Shown here: one piece after another, positions 52,841 to 61,066 of the stretch
Position numbering within the stretch: the stretch's first letter is position 1
Layout: each line of letters opens with the position of its first letter
Assembly (NCBI GenBank): GCA_964389925.1
Contig: CAYMGE010000022.1
Span: 3,656 to 67,655 of the forward strand
Origin: CALECP01 sp964389925
GTDB taxonomy: Bacteria; Chloroflexota; Anaerolineae; Promineifilales; Promineifilaceae
Length of the DNA stretch: 64,000 nt
Reading direction: 5' to 3'
Position numbers and translations under genes: made by a program
The notes under the pieces: model-generated
What the model was told of the DNA's origin: nothing
The model's input: the letters and a program-made list of their open reading frames with translations, nothing else
The model's database searches: none

Positions 52841-55800
52841 ATGATTGCCTCAGATGGCACAGACCGACGAGTACGTATGACCGCTGTATCCCGCATTGTT
52901 CTGATTTTGTTCGCATTTGGATTGCTGTTGTTTGCCACCCCCGCTGCGGCGCAGGAGGGAATTGAACCGCTCGTTCGCTTTGAGCATTTGACGGTGGCGG
53001 ACGGGTTGGTGAGCAATGGGGTGGTGTCGAGTCTGCAAGACAGTCGCGGCTTTCTCTGGTTTGGCACAGTAGGCGGGTTGAGTCGTTACGACGGCTACAC
53101 GTTCAAGACGTATGTCCATGAGCGTGACAACCCCAATTCACTGCCCAACAACTACGTGACGAGCATCGTTGAGGATCCGTCGGACGGCACGCTCTGGCTG
53201 ACGACAAACGGCGGTGTCACCCAATTTGACCCCGCGACCGAGACGTTTACACCATTCGACCTACCAGAGGGGGACAGGCAATTTTTCACGACGTTTATCG
53301 ACAGTCGGGGGGATTACTGGTTTGGTGGTGGGGCGCGGACGGGGTTGGTGCGCTATCGGCCGAAAATCACCCAACGAACCCAAATCCCCCTAGACCGTCG
53401 CCCGACAGGAACTGACTCCGCAGCAAGCGGCGGCGTGCATGAGATCGTCGAATCGGCCGATGGCACGCTTTGGATGGCGGCCGAAAGTCACCTCGTCGCC
53501 TATGATCCAACCGCCGAGCAAGTGCGCCACTACACCTTGCCCAACCGCGATAATCGCCTGATGTCGCTGCGGCTGGGCGCGGACGAGACGCTGTGGCTGG
53601 GCGCGTCGCGGGGTCTCTATCAGTTTGACATCGCTGGCGAGACGTTTGAGACGTTTGAGACGTTTGAGAACGTGCGCGTGCTGCACCTATCGGCCGAAGG
53701 GCAACTCTGGTTCTCTGTGCGCCTAAACGGTCTTGTCGTTTTTGATACCCAAACCGCACAAATTATCGCCACCCACCAACCGCGCATCGAGTGGGCGGGC
53801 AGCATCGGGAATGGGCGGATCGGGACGTTGACCGTTGACCAATCCGGCGTATTTTGGGTTGGCACACGCAGCGGTGTCAGCCGTCTCGACCCACAGCACG
53901 CCCAGTTTACGTGGTATGGTTACACTCCGACGGAAGACAGCCCACTTTCCCACCCCACCGTGACAGCCCTGCACGGTGTGGTGCGTGATCGCTGGTGGAT
54001 CGCCACGTCGCAAGCTCTGACAAAGTTCGATTTATCGGCCGATACAACAACCCCTCTCGAAGCCATCGAGCAGCTTGATGGAGTCACCCTCTCTATCTTC
54101 CAAGCTGCCGATGGTGACGTATGGCTCAACAAAGATAACCGACTGCTCCAAATCGACGCGCAAACGCAGGGGGTCGAGCGGTTTGCATTGCCGCCTATTC
54201 CCGATGAGCGTCGGTTGGTCAGAAATCGGCCGAATATCATCGCAGACATCACTGAGATGACCGATGGGTCGCTCTATGTAGCGGTGTTTGGGCGAGGCGT
54301 TCTGCAAATCGATCCGTCACGCACCACAAGCCAATGGCTGCCCCATGCACGCGATCTCACGCTGGCAGAAACACGCGGGGTTGGCAATATGGTGACAGCC
54401 CTGCACCGTCGCGTAGATGACACGCTTTGGGTGGCCTATGAACGCCCGATCCTCACCCACATCGATCCACAAAACGGACGTGCAGAAAATTTCCAACTCC
54501 CGCGCTCGTTGGAACTTGGCAATGACTTTGAAACGTTTGACCTGTACGAAGACGCGCTGGGTATCGTTTGGTTAGCCACCAACAGCGGTCTGTTGCGCTT
54601 GGAGCCGCAGTCGGGGGAGGTCGAGCGCATCGACGGTTTGCCGACAGACATGATCGTGAGCATCGCGGCCGATGGCGGCGGCAACTTGTGGCTGGGCAGC
54701 ACACATGGCCTGTTGCGCTATCGGCTCGATGATGGGGCGGTCACACAATTTGGCATAGAAGACGGCCTACCGTCGCTCAACTTTACTGTACGAGCGGCCG
54801 ACAGCACGCCAGACGGTCGCCTGCTGTTTGGCACGGATAACGGCTTAGTGGCGTTTTATGCGGAACAAATTCGGCCGAAAGCGACTCCACCCACCCCCAT
54901 TCTGACCGATTTACATTTGTTTAATCGGCCGATTGCCATCGGAGACGAACGGCTACCCCAAGCGGTCTGGGCAACCGAGCAGATCGAGCTGCCACACGAT
55001 GAAAATTCGCTGACGTTCGAGTTTGCCGCACGTGGCTACACCGATCACGACAACTTGCGCTATCGCTATCGGCTCAACGGTCTTGAAACGGCGTGGACAG
55101 AGGTAGGCAGCGACCGTCACTTTGTCACCTTCGGGCAACTGCCGCCGCGCAACTACATCTTTGAACTGCAAACGGGTACACGGTATGGGGAGTGGAACGA
55201 GCAGAGCGCGGTGCTGTCTATCTCGATTATGCCGACGTGGTGGCAGCGGTCGTTTGTCCAAATTGGGGCCATTGCCCTACTCGTTGGCGTGATTGGGTTC
55301 TCGCTCTGGTGGCGCAGTGTGCAGCTCAAAAGACGCAATACCGAACTGGAAGGCGTTGTTGCTGAACGCACACATGAATTAGCCGACAGCGAAGCCCGCT
55401 TTCGCGGCATTGCGGCCGCCTCGTTTGAGGCAATTTTGGTGCATGAAGGCGGCAAAATCATTGATGCAAACGACGTGGTTGCCGACCTGTTCGACATTCC
55501 GACGGAACAGCTAATCGGGCTTACGATCATCGATCTGGGCATCGACAACGCAACCTCCGATGATGAAGTTTGGGAAGCGGAGACGATTATGCGTGATGGG
55601 CGCCCCGTTGTGCTGGAAGGGCGTAGCGGCACAGTGCCATATCGTGACAGAACGGTGCGGGTCGTCGCCCTACGCGATGTGACAGAGCGACGCGAGCGCG
55701 AGGTCGAACGGCAACGCATCGCTGCATTGGAGGAGCGCGAACGCATCGGCCGCGACCTGCACGACGACTTGGGACAAGTGATGGGCTATCTAAACATGCA

Positions 55801-57025
55801 GGCACAGACAGCAAAACAGCAACTCAATGCGTCACACAACGAGCAGGTTGCCGCGACGCTACAACAGCTTGCGACCGTCTCGCGTGAAGCCCACAACAAC
55901 ATTCGCCGCTACATTTTGGGAATTCGCACAGACAAGCCGCTCAATCTCCACGATGCGCTCCAACTTTTGGCGCAACGGATGCGAGAGCGACACGCACTGA
56001 CGGTCAATCTCGTGCTGCCACACGATTTAACTGAGACGAGCATCGCGGATGAGGTGGAGGCGCAGCTTTTACGAATCGTGCAGGAGGCATTGATCAACTG
56101 TGTCAAGCACGCCAATGTCACACAGGTGCAGGTCGTCGTGACAATTGAGGAGATACAGGTGCGTGTCGTGATCGACGATCAGGGGGTTGGGTTTGCGGAA
56201 CAACCGTCGATTGAGGGGCATTATGGCTTGACGATTATGCGCGAGCGGGCTGAATCAGTCGGTGGCTCGCTGACAATTCACTCAATCGCGGGACAGGGAA
56301 CACAGGTGGTCGCGCTGCTGCCCCATTTGGACGCGGCGGGATGGTCTAGTGACCCGCTCAGATCGGCCGAAACGCTGCGCGACGTTCGCGCACTTGTCGT
56401 GGATGACCACCCGCTCTACCTTGACGGCCTCCGCAACTTACTGATGACACATAACGTCAACGTAGTCGGCATTGCACACGATGGGGTTACAGCCGCAGAG
56501 ATCGCCCTACGCCTCAAACCCGACCTGATCCTGATGGACATCGACATGCCCGCCCAAGACGGAATCGAGACGACGCGCCAAATTAACGCCGCGCTGCCAG
56601 AGACAAAGATCGTCATGTTGACGGTGGCGGCCGATGAAGCGCGTCTCCTCGCCGCGCTCCGCAATGGCGCATCTGGTTATCTGCTCAAAAGTTTGGAGAA
56701 AAATCGCTTCTTTGCTGCGCTTGCCGATGTGATGAGGGGGGAAACGGTATTGTCACCGACGATGGCGGCACAAGTGTTGGCGGATATTGCGAGGGGTGAG
56801 GGTGGCGGAGAGGAATCGGCCGAAAACCACATTGAACTAACCGTCCGTCAGCAGGAAGTGTTGCGCCTAGTCGCCAGCGGCATGAGCAACAAGGAGATTG
56901 CGGCCGAGCTTTTCCTCAGCGTGCATACGGTCAAATATCACATTCGCAAAATTTTCGAACGGCTGCAACTGGACAATCGGCAGCAACTGACTCGCTATGC
57001 GGAGGAGATGGGGATTGTGGTTTGA
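52841..57025 (+). CDS. One-chain two-component system: beta-propeller sensor kinase fused to receiver and LuxR-type HTH
   Basis: 1394 residues. A signal peptide or anchor (ILFAFGLLLFATPAAAQ) is followed by two seven-bladed Reg_prop propellers (about 45-700; repeated GFLWFGT, TLWLTTNGGV, NLWLGSTHG). A Y_Y_Y domain (about 715-800) precedes a membrane helix (about 805-825). A PAS-like domain (about 850-955) is followed by HisKA_3 with the phosphoacceptor His in RDLHDDLGQVMG and HATPase_c (VVIDDQGVGFAEQP). A receiver domain has VVDDHPLYLDG and the Asp in LILMDIDMPAQDG. The C-terminal NarL/LuxR HTH is LTVRQQEVLRLVASGMSNKEI. Such propellers often sense polysaccharide or metabolite ligands outside the cell. 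The DNA-binding output is tethered to the membrane sensor. The ATG at 52877 is an alternative start. Confidence 0.92.
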   Translation: MIASDGTDRRVRMTAVSRIVLILFAFGLLLFATPAAAQEGIEPLVRFEHLTVADGLVSNGVVSSLQDSRGFLWFGTVGGLSRYDGYTFKTYVHERDNPNSLPNNYVTSIVEDPSDGTLWLTTNGGVTQFDPATETFTPFDLPEGDRQFFTTFIDSRGDYWFGGGARTGLVRYRPKITQRTQIPLDRRPTGTDSAASGGVHEIVESADGTLWMAAESHLVAYDPTAEQVRHYTLPNRDNRLMSLRLGADETLWLGASRGLYQFDIAGETFETFETFENVRVLHLSAEGQLWFSVRLNGLVVFDTQTAQIIATHQPRIEWAGSIGNGRIGTLTVDQSGVFWVGTRSGVSRLDPQHAQFTWYGYTPTEDSPLSHPTVTALHGVVRDRWWIATSQALTKFDLSADTTTPLEAIEQLDGVTLSIFQAADGDVWLNKDNRLLQIDAQTQGVERFALPPIPDERRLVRNRPNIIADITEMTDGSLYVAVFGRGVLQIDPSRTTSQWLPHARDLTLAETRGVGNMVTALHRRVDDTLWVAYERPILTHIDPQNGRAENFQLPRSLELGNDFETFDLYEDALGIVWLATNSGLLRLEPQSGEVERIDGLPTDMIVSIAADGGGNLWLGSTHGLLRYRLDDGAVTQFGIEDGLPSLNFTVRAADSTPDGRLLFGTDNGLVAFYAEQIRPKATPPTPILTDLHLFNRPIAIGDERLPQAVWATEQIELPHDENSLTFEFAARGYTDHDNLRYRYRLNGLETAWTEVGSDRHFVTFGQLPPRNYIFELQTGTRYGEWNEQSAVLSISIMPTWWQRSFVQIGAIALLVGVIGFSLWWRSVQLKRRNTELEGVVAERTHELADSEARFRGIAAASFEAILVHEGGKIIDANDVVADLFDIPTEQLIGLTIIDLGIDNATSDDEVWEAETIMRDGRPVVLEGRSGTVPYRDRTVRVVALRDVTERREREVERQRIAALEERERIGRDLHDDLGQVMGYLNMQAQTAKQQLNASHNEQVAATLQQLATVSREAHNNIRRYILGIRTDKPLNLHDALQLLAQRMRERHALTVNLVLPHDLTETSIADEVEAQLLRIVQEALINCVKHANVTQVQVVVTIEEIQVRVVIDDQGVGFAEQPSIEGHYGLTIMRERAESVGGSLTIHSIAGQGTQVVALLPHLDAAGWSSDPLRSAETLRDVRALVVDDHPLYLDGLRNLLMTHNVNVVGIAHDGVTAAEIALRLKPDLILMDIDMPAQDGIETTRQINAALPETKIVMLTVAADEARLLAALRNGASGYLLKSLEKNRFFAALADVMRGETVLSPTMAAQVLADIARGEGGGEESAENHIELTVRQQEVLRLVASGMSNKEIAAELFLSVHTVKYHIRKIFERLQLDNRQQLTRYAEEMGIVV

Positions 57026-57069
57026 CAATCCACCAGATGTGTTCGTTTGAACCGTAGGATTTGCCCAAG

Positions 57070-57591
57070 CTAGAGAGCCACAATTTTCCCTATAATCATC
57101 TCCAACGCACCATCCGCCAACACATCCATTTCGTCGTCGGTACGATCTTGGATTGGGTGCTGGATAAAGACTGATTCAGGTGCAAAGCCGAGCGCGTTTG
57201 CTTGTGCTTCTGCTGCGTTGATAAACTCCGTAGATGCGATAAACACACTCGGCACACCGCGCTGATCGAGATTATTGATGTCATGTACACTACACGACGT
57301 ACAACTCCCTCAATCGGCGAGAGCTTCGATCACGACATCACATTCCGTTGCAATTTTTTGCTGGAGGGCATCCGGGGCAGGGCGCGAAAATGTCGGCTTC
57401 ATATATCTTTTTGTTACCAACCCACGTTCATTTAGATGTGATTCAATCCGATTGAGCAACACATCACCGCGTGCCTTTGATATATCGAGTAAGCCAACTG
57501 TCAGGCCAGCCAGCGAGTCAGGTCGCGCAATCGGCCGACGAATCACAGCAGATCGCTCGCTAGTTGGGTCAAGAATAGTTAAATTTTGCAT
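57070..57591 (-). CDS. UGSC-family selenoprotein (in-frame TGA = selenocysteine)
   Basis: The frame runs from ATG 57591 (preceded by CGGAGAAATC) through an in-frame TGA at 57312-57310 to a stop at 57070, giving 173 residues with Sec at position 94. Around the TGA the protein reads DVVIEALAD-U-GSCTSCSVHDIN, the motif that gave the UGSC (seleno)protein family its name. Both flanks are coherent (SLAGLTVGLLDISKARGD before; GVPSVFIASTEFINAAE after). A conventional reading gives two small ORFs of 93 and 61 residues. Redox function through the U-G-S-C pair is expected. It lies 36 bp after a thioredoxin-domain gene on the same strand and is probably co-transcribed. The alternative, a nonsense mutation in a Cys-free copy, is unlikely because TGA sits exactly at the U/C position. 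Confidence 0.9.
57280..57298 (-). promoter_or_regulatory. Candidate bacterial SECIS hairpin
   Basis: On the coding (minus) strand GTCGTGTA-GTG-TACATGAC forms an 8-bp stem (one G-U pair) with a 3-nt loop starting with G. The loop begins 20 nt after the TGA. This agrees with the bacterial SECIS consensus as I know it: a small apical loop with G in its first two positions, 16-37 nt from the UGA. Confidence 0.7.
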
Positions 57592-57627
57592 GATTTCTCC
57601 GGAATTGGAGCAAGAACGACCTTCTCT

Positions 57628-59055
57628 TTACTCCCTAACTTCAACTGTTACAGGCTGACTGCCCCGCGTTCCACTATTGACCCAACCGCCGATGATGGCG
57701 GAAAACATGCCGGCTGTGCCACCCGCATGGACGACGTTGAGGCCACCGGGGCGGAATTTAGGGATGGTAGTGGCTGCGGCAAACTGAGCGGGGAGTCCTT
57801 CGGCATTATTATCTGCCCCACGCACGATGTCGCTGCCTTTTCGCGTGGTCAGTGTTTGGATTTTGTCGATAAGCTGTCGTTTTGACCAACCGGCTTCTCG
57901 AAACACCCGTGCATGTTCGGGGGAGACGATCAGCAGCGCATCGGCCGCAAACGCGAGTTTGTAGTGAGCAACCGCCAGCAGCGATTTGGCAAAGCTGTGC
58001 GCGACTCCTTCAGGCGTGCGCGACAGCTGATCCATTATGCCATGTACGCCACCCCCTGCAAATAGTGTGACGGTGGACGCTTCGGCCGAGAATCCCCGCT
58101 CCGCAGCCAGCGACCGCCACGGCGAATCATGCTCTCGCTCTGCAAAGCAAAATGTGTACTTGCCCGGATAACCCAATGTGGCGCGGTCTACGCCACCCGG
58201 TCTGCCACCGCCAATGTTGCGAATGACCAACTGTAATGCACGCCCAATGGTGGCATTGGCGCGGTTGCCTTGCCCCAGTGCGTTACCACCTGAGTTCATG
58301 CCAATTTTCGTCGCAATCGGCCCATTAACGATCACGATTGGGCTTGAAAAATAGGTCGTTGCCAGCAAGCCGTGCATATTGAACTTATCAACACACGCTG
58401 CTTCAATGGTCGCTAGCACAACAGGCATATATTCTGGTTTGCAGCCTGCCATGACCGCGTTGATCGCTACTTTCTCAACCGTACACGCCGTCAGGTCGGG
58501 CGGGATAATGCCAACGATTTCGTCTGGTTTGCGTTCTGTACCTTGTAGCATTCGCCACACGCGCTCTGGGGTGGGTGGCACAACGGGTAAGCCATCTGAC
58601 CAGCCGCGCTCAAACGCCACTTCGATGGGATCACTCATTTCATCAACCGCGATCTCACGAGCGGACATCCCGCTGTCGCCATAACGCACCTGTAGTCGCT
58701 CGATCATGCCAGGCATGACGTTTAGCGCACCGCAGCCGGGCTTCATGGCAGGCAAGCCAGTACCCAAGCCATCTATCGCGGTTAGCGATTCCCAAATCGG
58801 CCGATGCCAGCCAACGGTGCGCTCGCTCTCTTGCCCATTCTCATAGCGAATCAGCGTCGGCACGGTGTCAATGTTGAGCCGAAACGACTGCTCAAGCGCA
58901 GTGTCATCAATCGAAGATGCTGATGGAAAAGCTGGATCATCCTGTGTATAAATGGAGAGCGTGAGACCGTTTTCAAGTAGCTGCTCATACACGGGCGCAA
59001 GCATTGTGCAGGTTGGACAATCACGTTTGACAACAAGTGTGTAAGTTATGGGCAT
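57628..59055 (-). CDS. Thioredoxin-fold protein with large conserved C-terminal domain, partner of the UGSC protein
   Basis: 475 residues. Residues about 1-85 are thioredoxin-like with CxxC in VKRDCPTCTMLAPVYEQLLE and a cis-Pro in IDTVPTLIRYENGQ. Residues about 110-475 form a second domain (ERGWSDGLPVVPPTPERV, INAVMAGCKPEYMPVV, MNSGGNALGQGNRANATIG) that I do not connect to a known reaction. Its conserved Cys and Gly-rich loops suggest a metal or redox site. Gene order, with a UGSC selenoprotein 36 bp downstream, suggests that the CxxC thiols serve the selenol or the reverse. No SD stronger than GTACAAATCACT is seen before the ATG. Confidence 0.78.
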   Translation of the reverse strand: MPITYTLVVKRDCPTCTMLAPVYEQLLENGLTLSIYTQDDPAFPSASSIDDTALEQSFRLNIDTVPTLIRYENGQESERTVGWHRPIWESLTAIDGLGTGLPAMKPGCGALNVMPGMIERLQVRYGDSGMSAREIAVDEMSDPIEVAFERGWSDGLPVVPPTPERVWRMLQGTERKPDEIVGIIPPDLTACTVEKVAINAVMAGCKPEYMPVVLATIEAACVDKFNMHGLLATTYFSSPIVIVNGPIATKIGMNSGGNALGQGNRANATIGRALQLVIRNIGGGRPGGVDRATLGYPGKYTFCFAEREHDSPWRSLAAERGFSAEASTVTLFAGGGVHGIMDQLSRTPEGVAHSFAKSLLAVAHYKLAFAADALLIVSPEHARVFREAGWSKRQLIDKIQTLTTRKGSDIVRGADNNAEGLPAQFAAATTIPKFRPGGLNVVHAGGTAGMFSAIIGGWVNSGTRGSQPVTVEVRE

Positions 59056-59149
59056 AGTGATTTGTACTCATTTCAGACACCAAATACAATGGCAGAAGTT
59101 GAAATTGCGGATATTGTACCAGTGAAGTCGTGTGTAAAAAACAAAAACG

Positions 59150-59189
59150 GTGAACGGTAAATTGGAGGTGTTCCTCATTTGCCGTTCAC
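59150..59189 (-). terminator. Hairpin with T-rich tail after the FAD-dependent oxidoreductase
   Basis: Read on the minus strand, GTGAACGG..AAAT pairs around a short loop and is followed by CGTTTTTGTTTTTT. It partly separates the oxidoreductase from the thioredoxin-domain gene, which may therefore have its own promoter in 59056-59150. Confidence 0.7.
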
Positions 59190-59202
59190 ATGCGTCCCTG
59201 CC

Positions 59203-60561
59203 TCATTGGTAGCGAACCCCCTGTCGCGCTAGCTCCGCCTGAACCAGTTTGATATTGACTTCTGCCGTCGTCACACCGTGCTTAACCGACACGGCTGCCG
59301 CAACGCCAGCCCCTTGTCCCGCGACCGTGCAGCACATCATATTTCGCACCGACGCATGTGAAATTTTGTCTCCGCCAATCGCGCGTCCCGCCACGAGCAG
59401 ATTGTCGATCCCTTGCGGTACAAGTGCGCCATACGGCACGTGAAAGTAGCGACCCGTCGTTGGCAAAATGAGAAGACCATAGCCGTCAATGAATTCGGGA
59501 AAAATGCCAATCGACTCCTCAAACCGCGCCTGATTGCGAACGTGCTGTTCGGTCAGATTTGTTCGTGCAACAATTTTTCGCGTGTCCCGAATACCGACCG
59601 TCATGCCGAAATTGCGTAGGTCGGCCGATTCAAAACCCGGCGCAAATCGCTGTAACGCGCGAATCGCCAGCATTGCCTGTCGCCGTCCCTCTATCTCTGC
59701 CCGCGTCAAATCCCACACGTCCGTCCCGTCATAGCCACCCATGTGAACCATATTCAGATATGTCGCATCCCCCGCGTCACTAATCCCGCTCCACGTCCCG
59801 CCAATGCTTTTTAAGCCTGCCGGAATCAACCCAGCTTCCCGCGCACGCTCAAACGGCTTATCGAGATATGGGCTAAACAGATCATCCTCTTTGCCATCTG
59901 TCTCAATCTCCCACTCTTTGCCCCAATCCATGTAGCGCATCGGGTTTGCCGCAACGTATTCTAAAAATCGCCCTTTATCAACACCTGAGCAGGAAAACAT
60001 GACCGTGACAGCCATCATCTCCTCTTTTGGCGTGTTGCGCGTTGGCACGCCCAGCATGTTGGCAATGTCTGCATCGCCTGTCGCGTCGATGATGCGCTTG
60101 GCAAGAATGGCATGTCGTCCCGACTTGCTCTGCACAACGATGCCCGTCACCTTGTCCCCATCACGCAGCACATCGGCCGCCGTCGTGTGCAGCAATGGCG
60201 TGATCCCTGCCTCCTGTACCCAGTTGTCAGCTAACACTTTGAATAGCTCTGAGTTAATGCCTTGACTGATCGATTGTGGCTCGTCATAGCTGGCGTGTTG
60301 CGCTTTGGCGCGTGTCTCGAACTCGATGCCGATCCCCTCCACGTCAACTGTCTCAGGACGACGATACCACGCGATTCCCTCCACGCCAACATGGGTGAGG
60401 TTGCCGCCGAAACAGCCATAGCGTTCAACGAGCATCGTATCGGCACCTGCACGGGCGGATGAGATGGCGGCCGATAAGCCGCCGGGGCCGCTGCCGACAA
60501 CGAGGACATCTGTTTCTGTCAAAACGGGAATTTCTTGGGCGGGGCGTTTTACCGTCTTCAT
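59203..60561 (-). CDS. FAD-dependent oxidoreductase (FAD_oxidored family)
   Basis: 452 residues. The dinucleotide motif DVLVVGSGPGGLSAAISSA lies near residue 20, then VERYGCFGGNLT and a second FAD contact RIIDATGDADIANMLG near 175. The C-terminal flavin contact DNLLVAGRAIGGDKISHA lies near 400, and MMCCTVAGQGAGVAAA near 425. It fits PF12831-type oxidoreductases, some of which work with heterodisulfide-like or thiol chemistry. Substrate unknown. Upstream of the thioredoxin/UGSC pair on the same strand, so a linked redox role is possible. ATG is preceded by AGGGAGCAGATA. Confidence 0.9.
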   Translation of the reverse strand: MKTVKRPAQEIPVLTETDVLVVGSGPGGLSAAISSARAGADTMLVERYGCFGGNLTHVGVEGIAWYRRPETVDVEGIGIEFETRAKAQHASYDEPQSISQGINSELFKVLADNWVQEAGITPLLHTTAADVLRDGDKVTGIVVQSKSGRHAILAKRIIDATGDADIANMLGVPTRNTPKEEMMAVTVMFSCSGVDKGRFLEYVAANPMRYMDWGKEWEIETDGKEDDLFSPYLDKPFERAREAGLIPAGLKSIGGTWSGISDAGDATYLNMVHMGGYDGTDVWDLTRAEIEGRRQAMLAIRALQRFAPGFESADLRNFGMTVGIRDTRKIVARTNLTEQHVRNQARFEESIGIFPEFIDGYGLLILPTTGRYFHVPYGALVPQGIDNLLVAGRAIGGDKISHASVRNMMCCTVAGQGAGVAAAVSVKHGVTTAEVNIKLVQAELARQGVRYQ

Positions 60562-60659
60562 TATCTGCTCCCTTCATTTATTTGAAATCTCTACTCACCA
60601 TGCTTTTTAGCTGGCTTTTGGCAAAGACCCATTATCGTAAGCTAAATTCGCCTCTACCC

Positions 60660-60950
60660 TTATCTCAAATTATCGAGTTTTTGCGCCAGTTCAATATCCA
60701 GATTTCCGATGCTGTTATTCAAATCGTGCGTTACCAAGTTGACCGTGACCCGATTGTAGACATTTGACCATTCTGGATGATGATCGAGCTTGTCGATTTC
60801 GATGGCGGCCGACATCATCCATCCAATTGCGGCCGCAAAGCTTTTGAACTTATACTGCTTGTGTAGTTTGCCCTCTTTGACTGACCAACCGTCGAGAGTA
60901 GCAAGCGCGTTTTCGATTTCTGTTTGTGTAAGTGCTTTTCGTTGTGACAT
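60660..60950 (-). CDS. phhB: Pterin-4a-carbinolamine dehydratase
   Basis: 96 residues, full length for the family. The active-site signature IDKLDHHPEWSNVYNRVTV with the two His, and VTHDLNN with the third, are intact. It dehydrates 4a-hydroxytetrahydropterin, normally recycling the cofactor of aromatic amino acid hydroxylases; no hydroxylase is in the window. Many bacteria carry such genes in connection with molybdopterin or unknown pterins. Confidence 0.95.
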   Translation of the reverse strand: MSQRKALTQTEIENALATLDGWSVKEGKLHKQYKFKSFAAAIGWMMSAAIEIDKLDHHPEWSNVYNRVTVNLVTHDLNNSIGNLDIELAQKLDNLR

Positions 60951-61066
60951 GGCTCAATCGTAGCGTGTTGTCTGAGAAAGTAAACCGTTTGAGTTCCTTT
61001 TTATACTCCACGTAGTTGGAAGGGCTTCGTTACAATGTGGCAAACATTACCGATAAGGATAGTTAA

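Noticed and set aside
57070..57255. Separate 61-residue minus-strand ORF, and its upstream neighbour of 93 residues (57310-57591), as two genes
   Set aside because: They share one frame separated only by a TGA that falls exactly on the U of a UGSC motif; treated as one selenoprotein gene.
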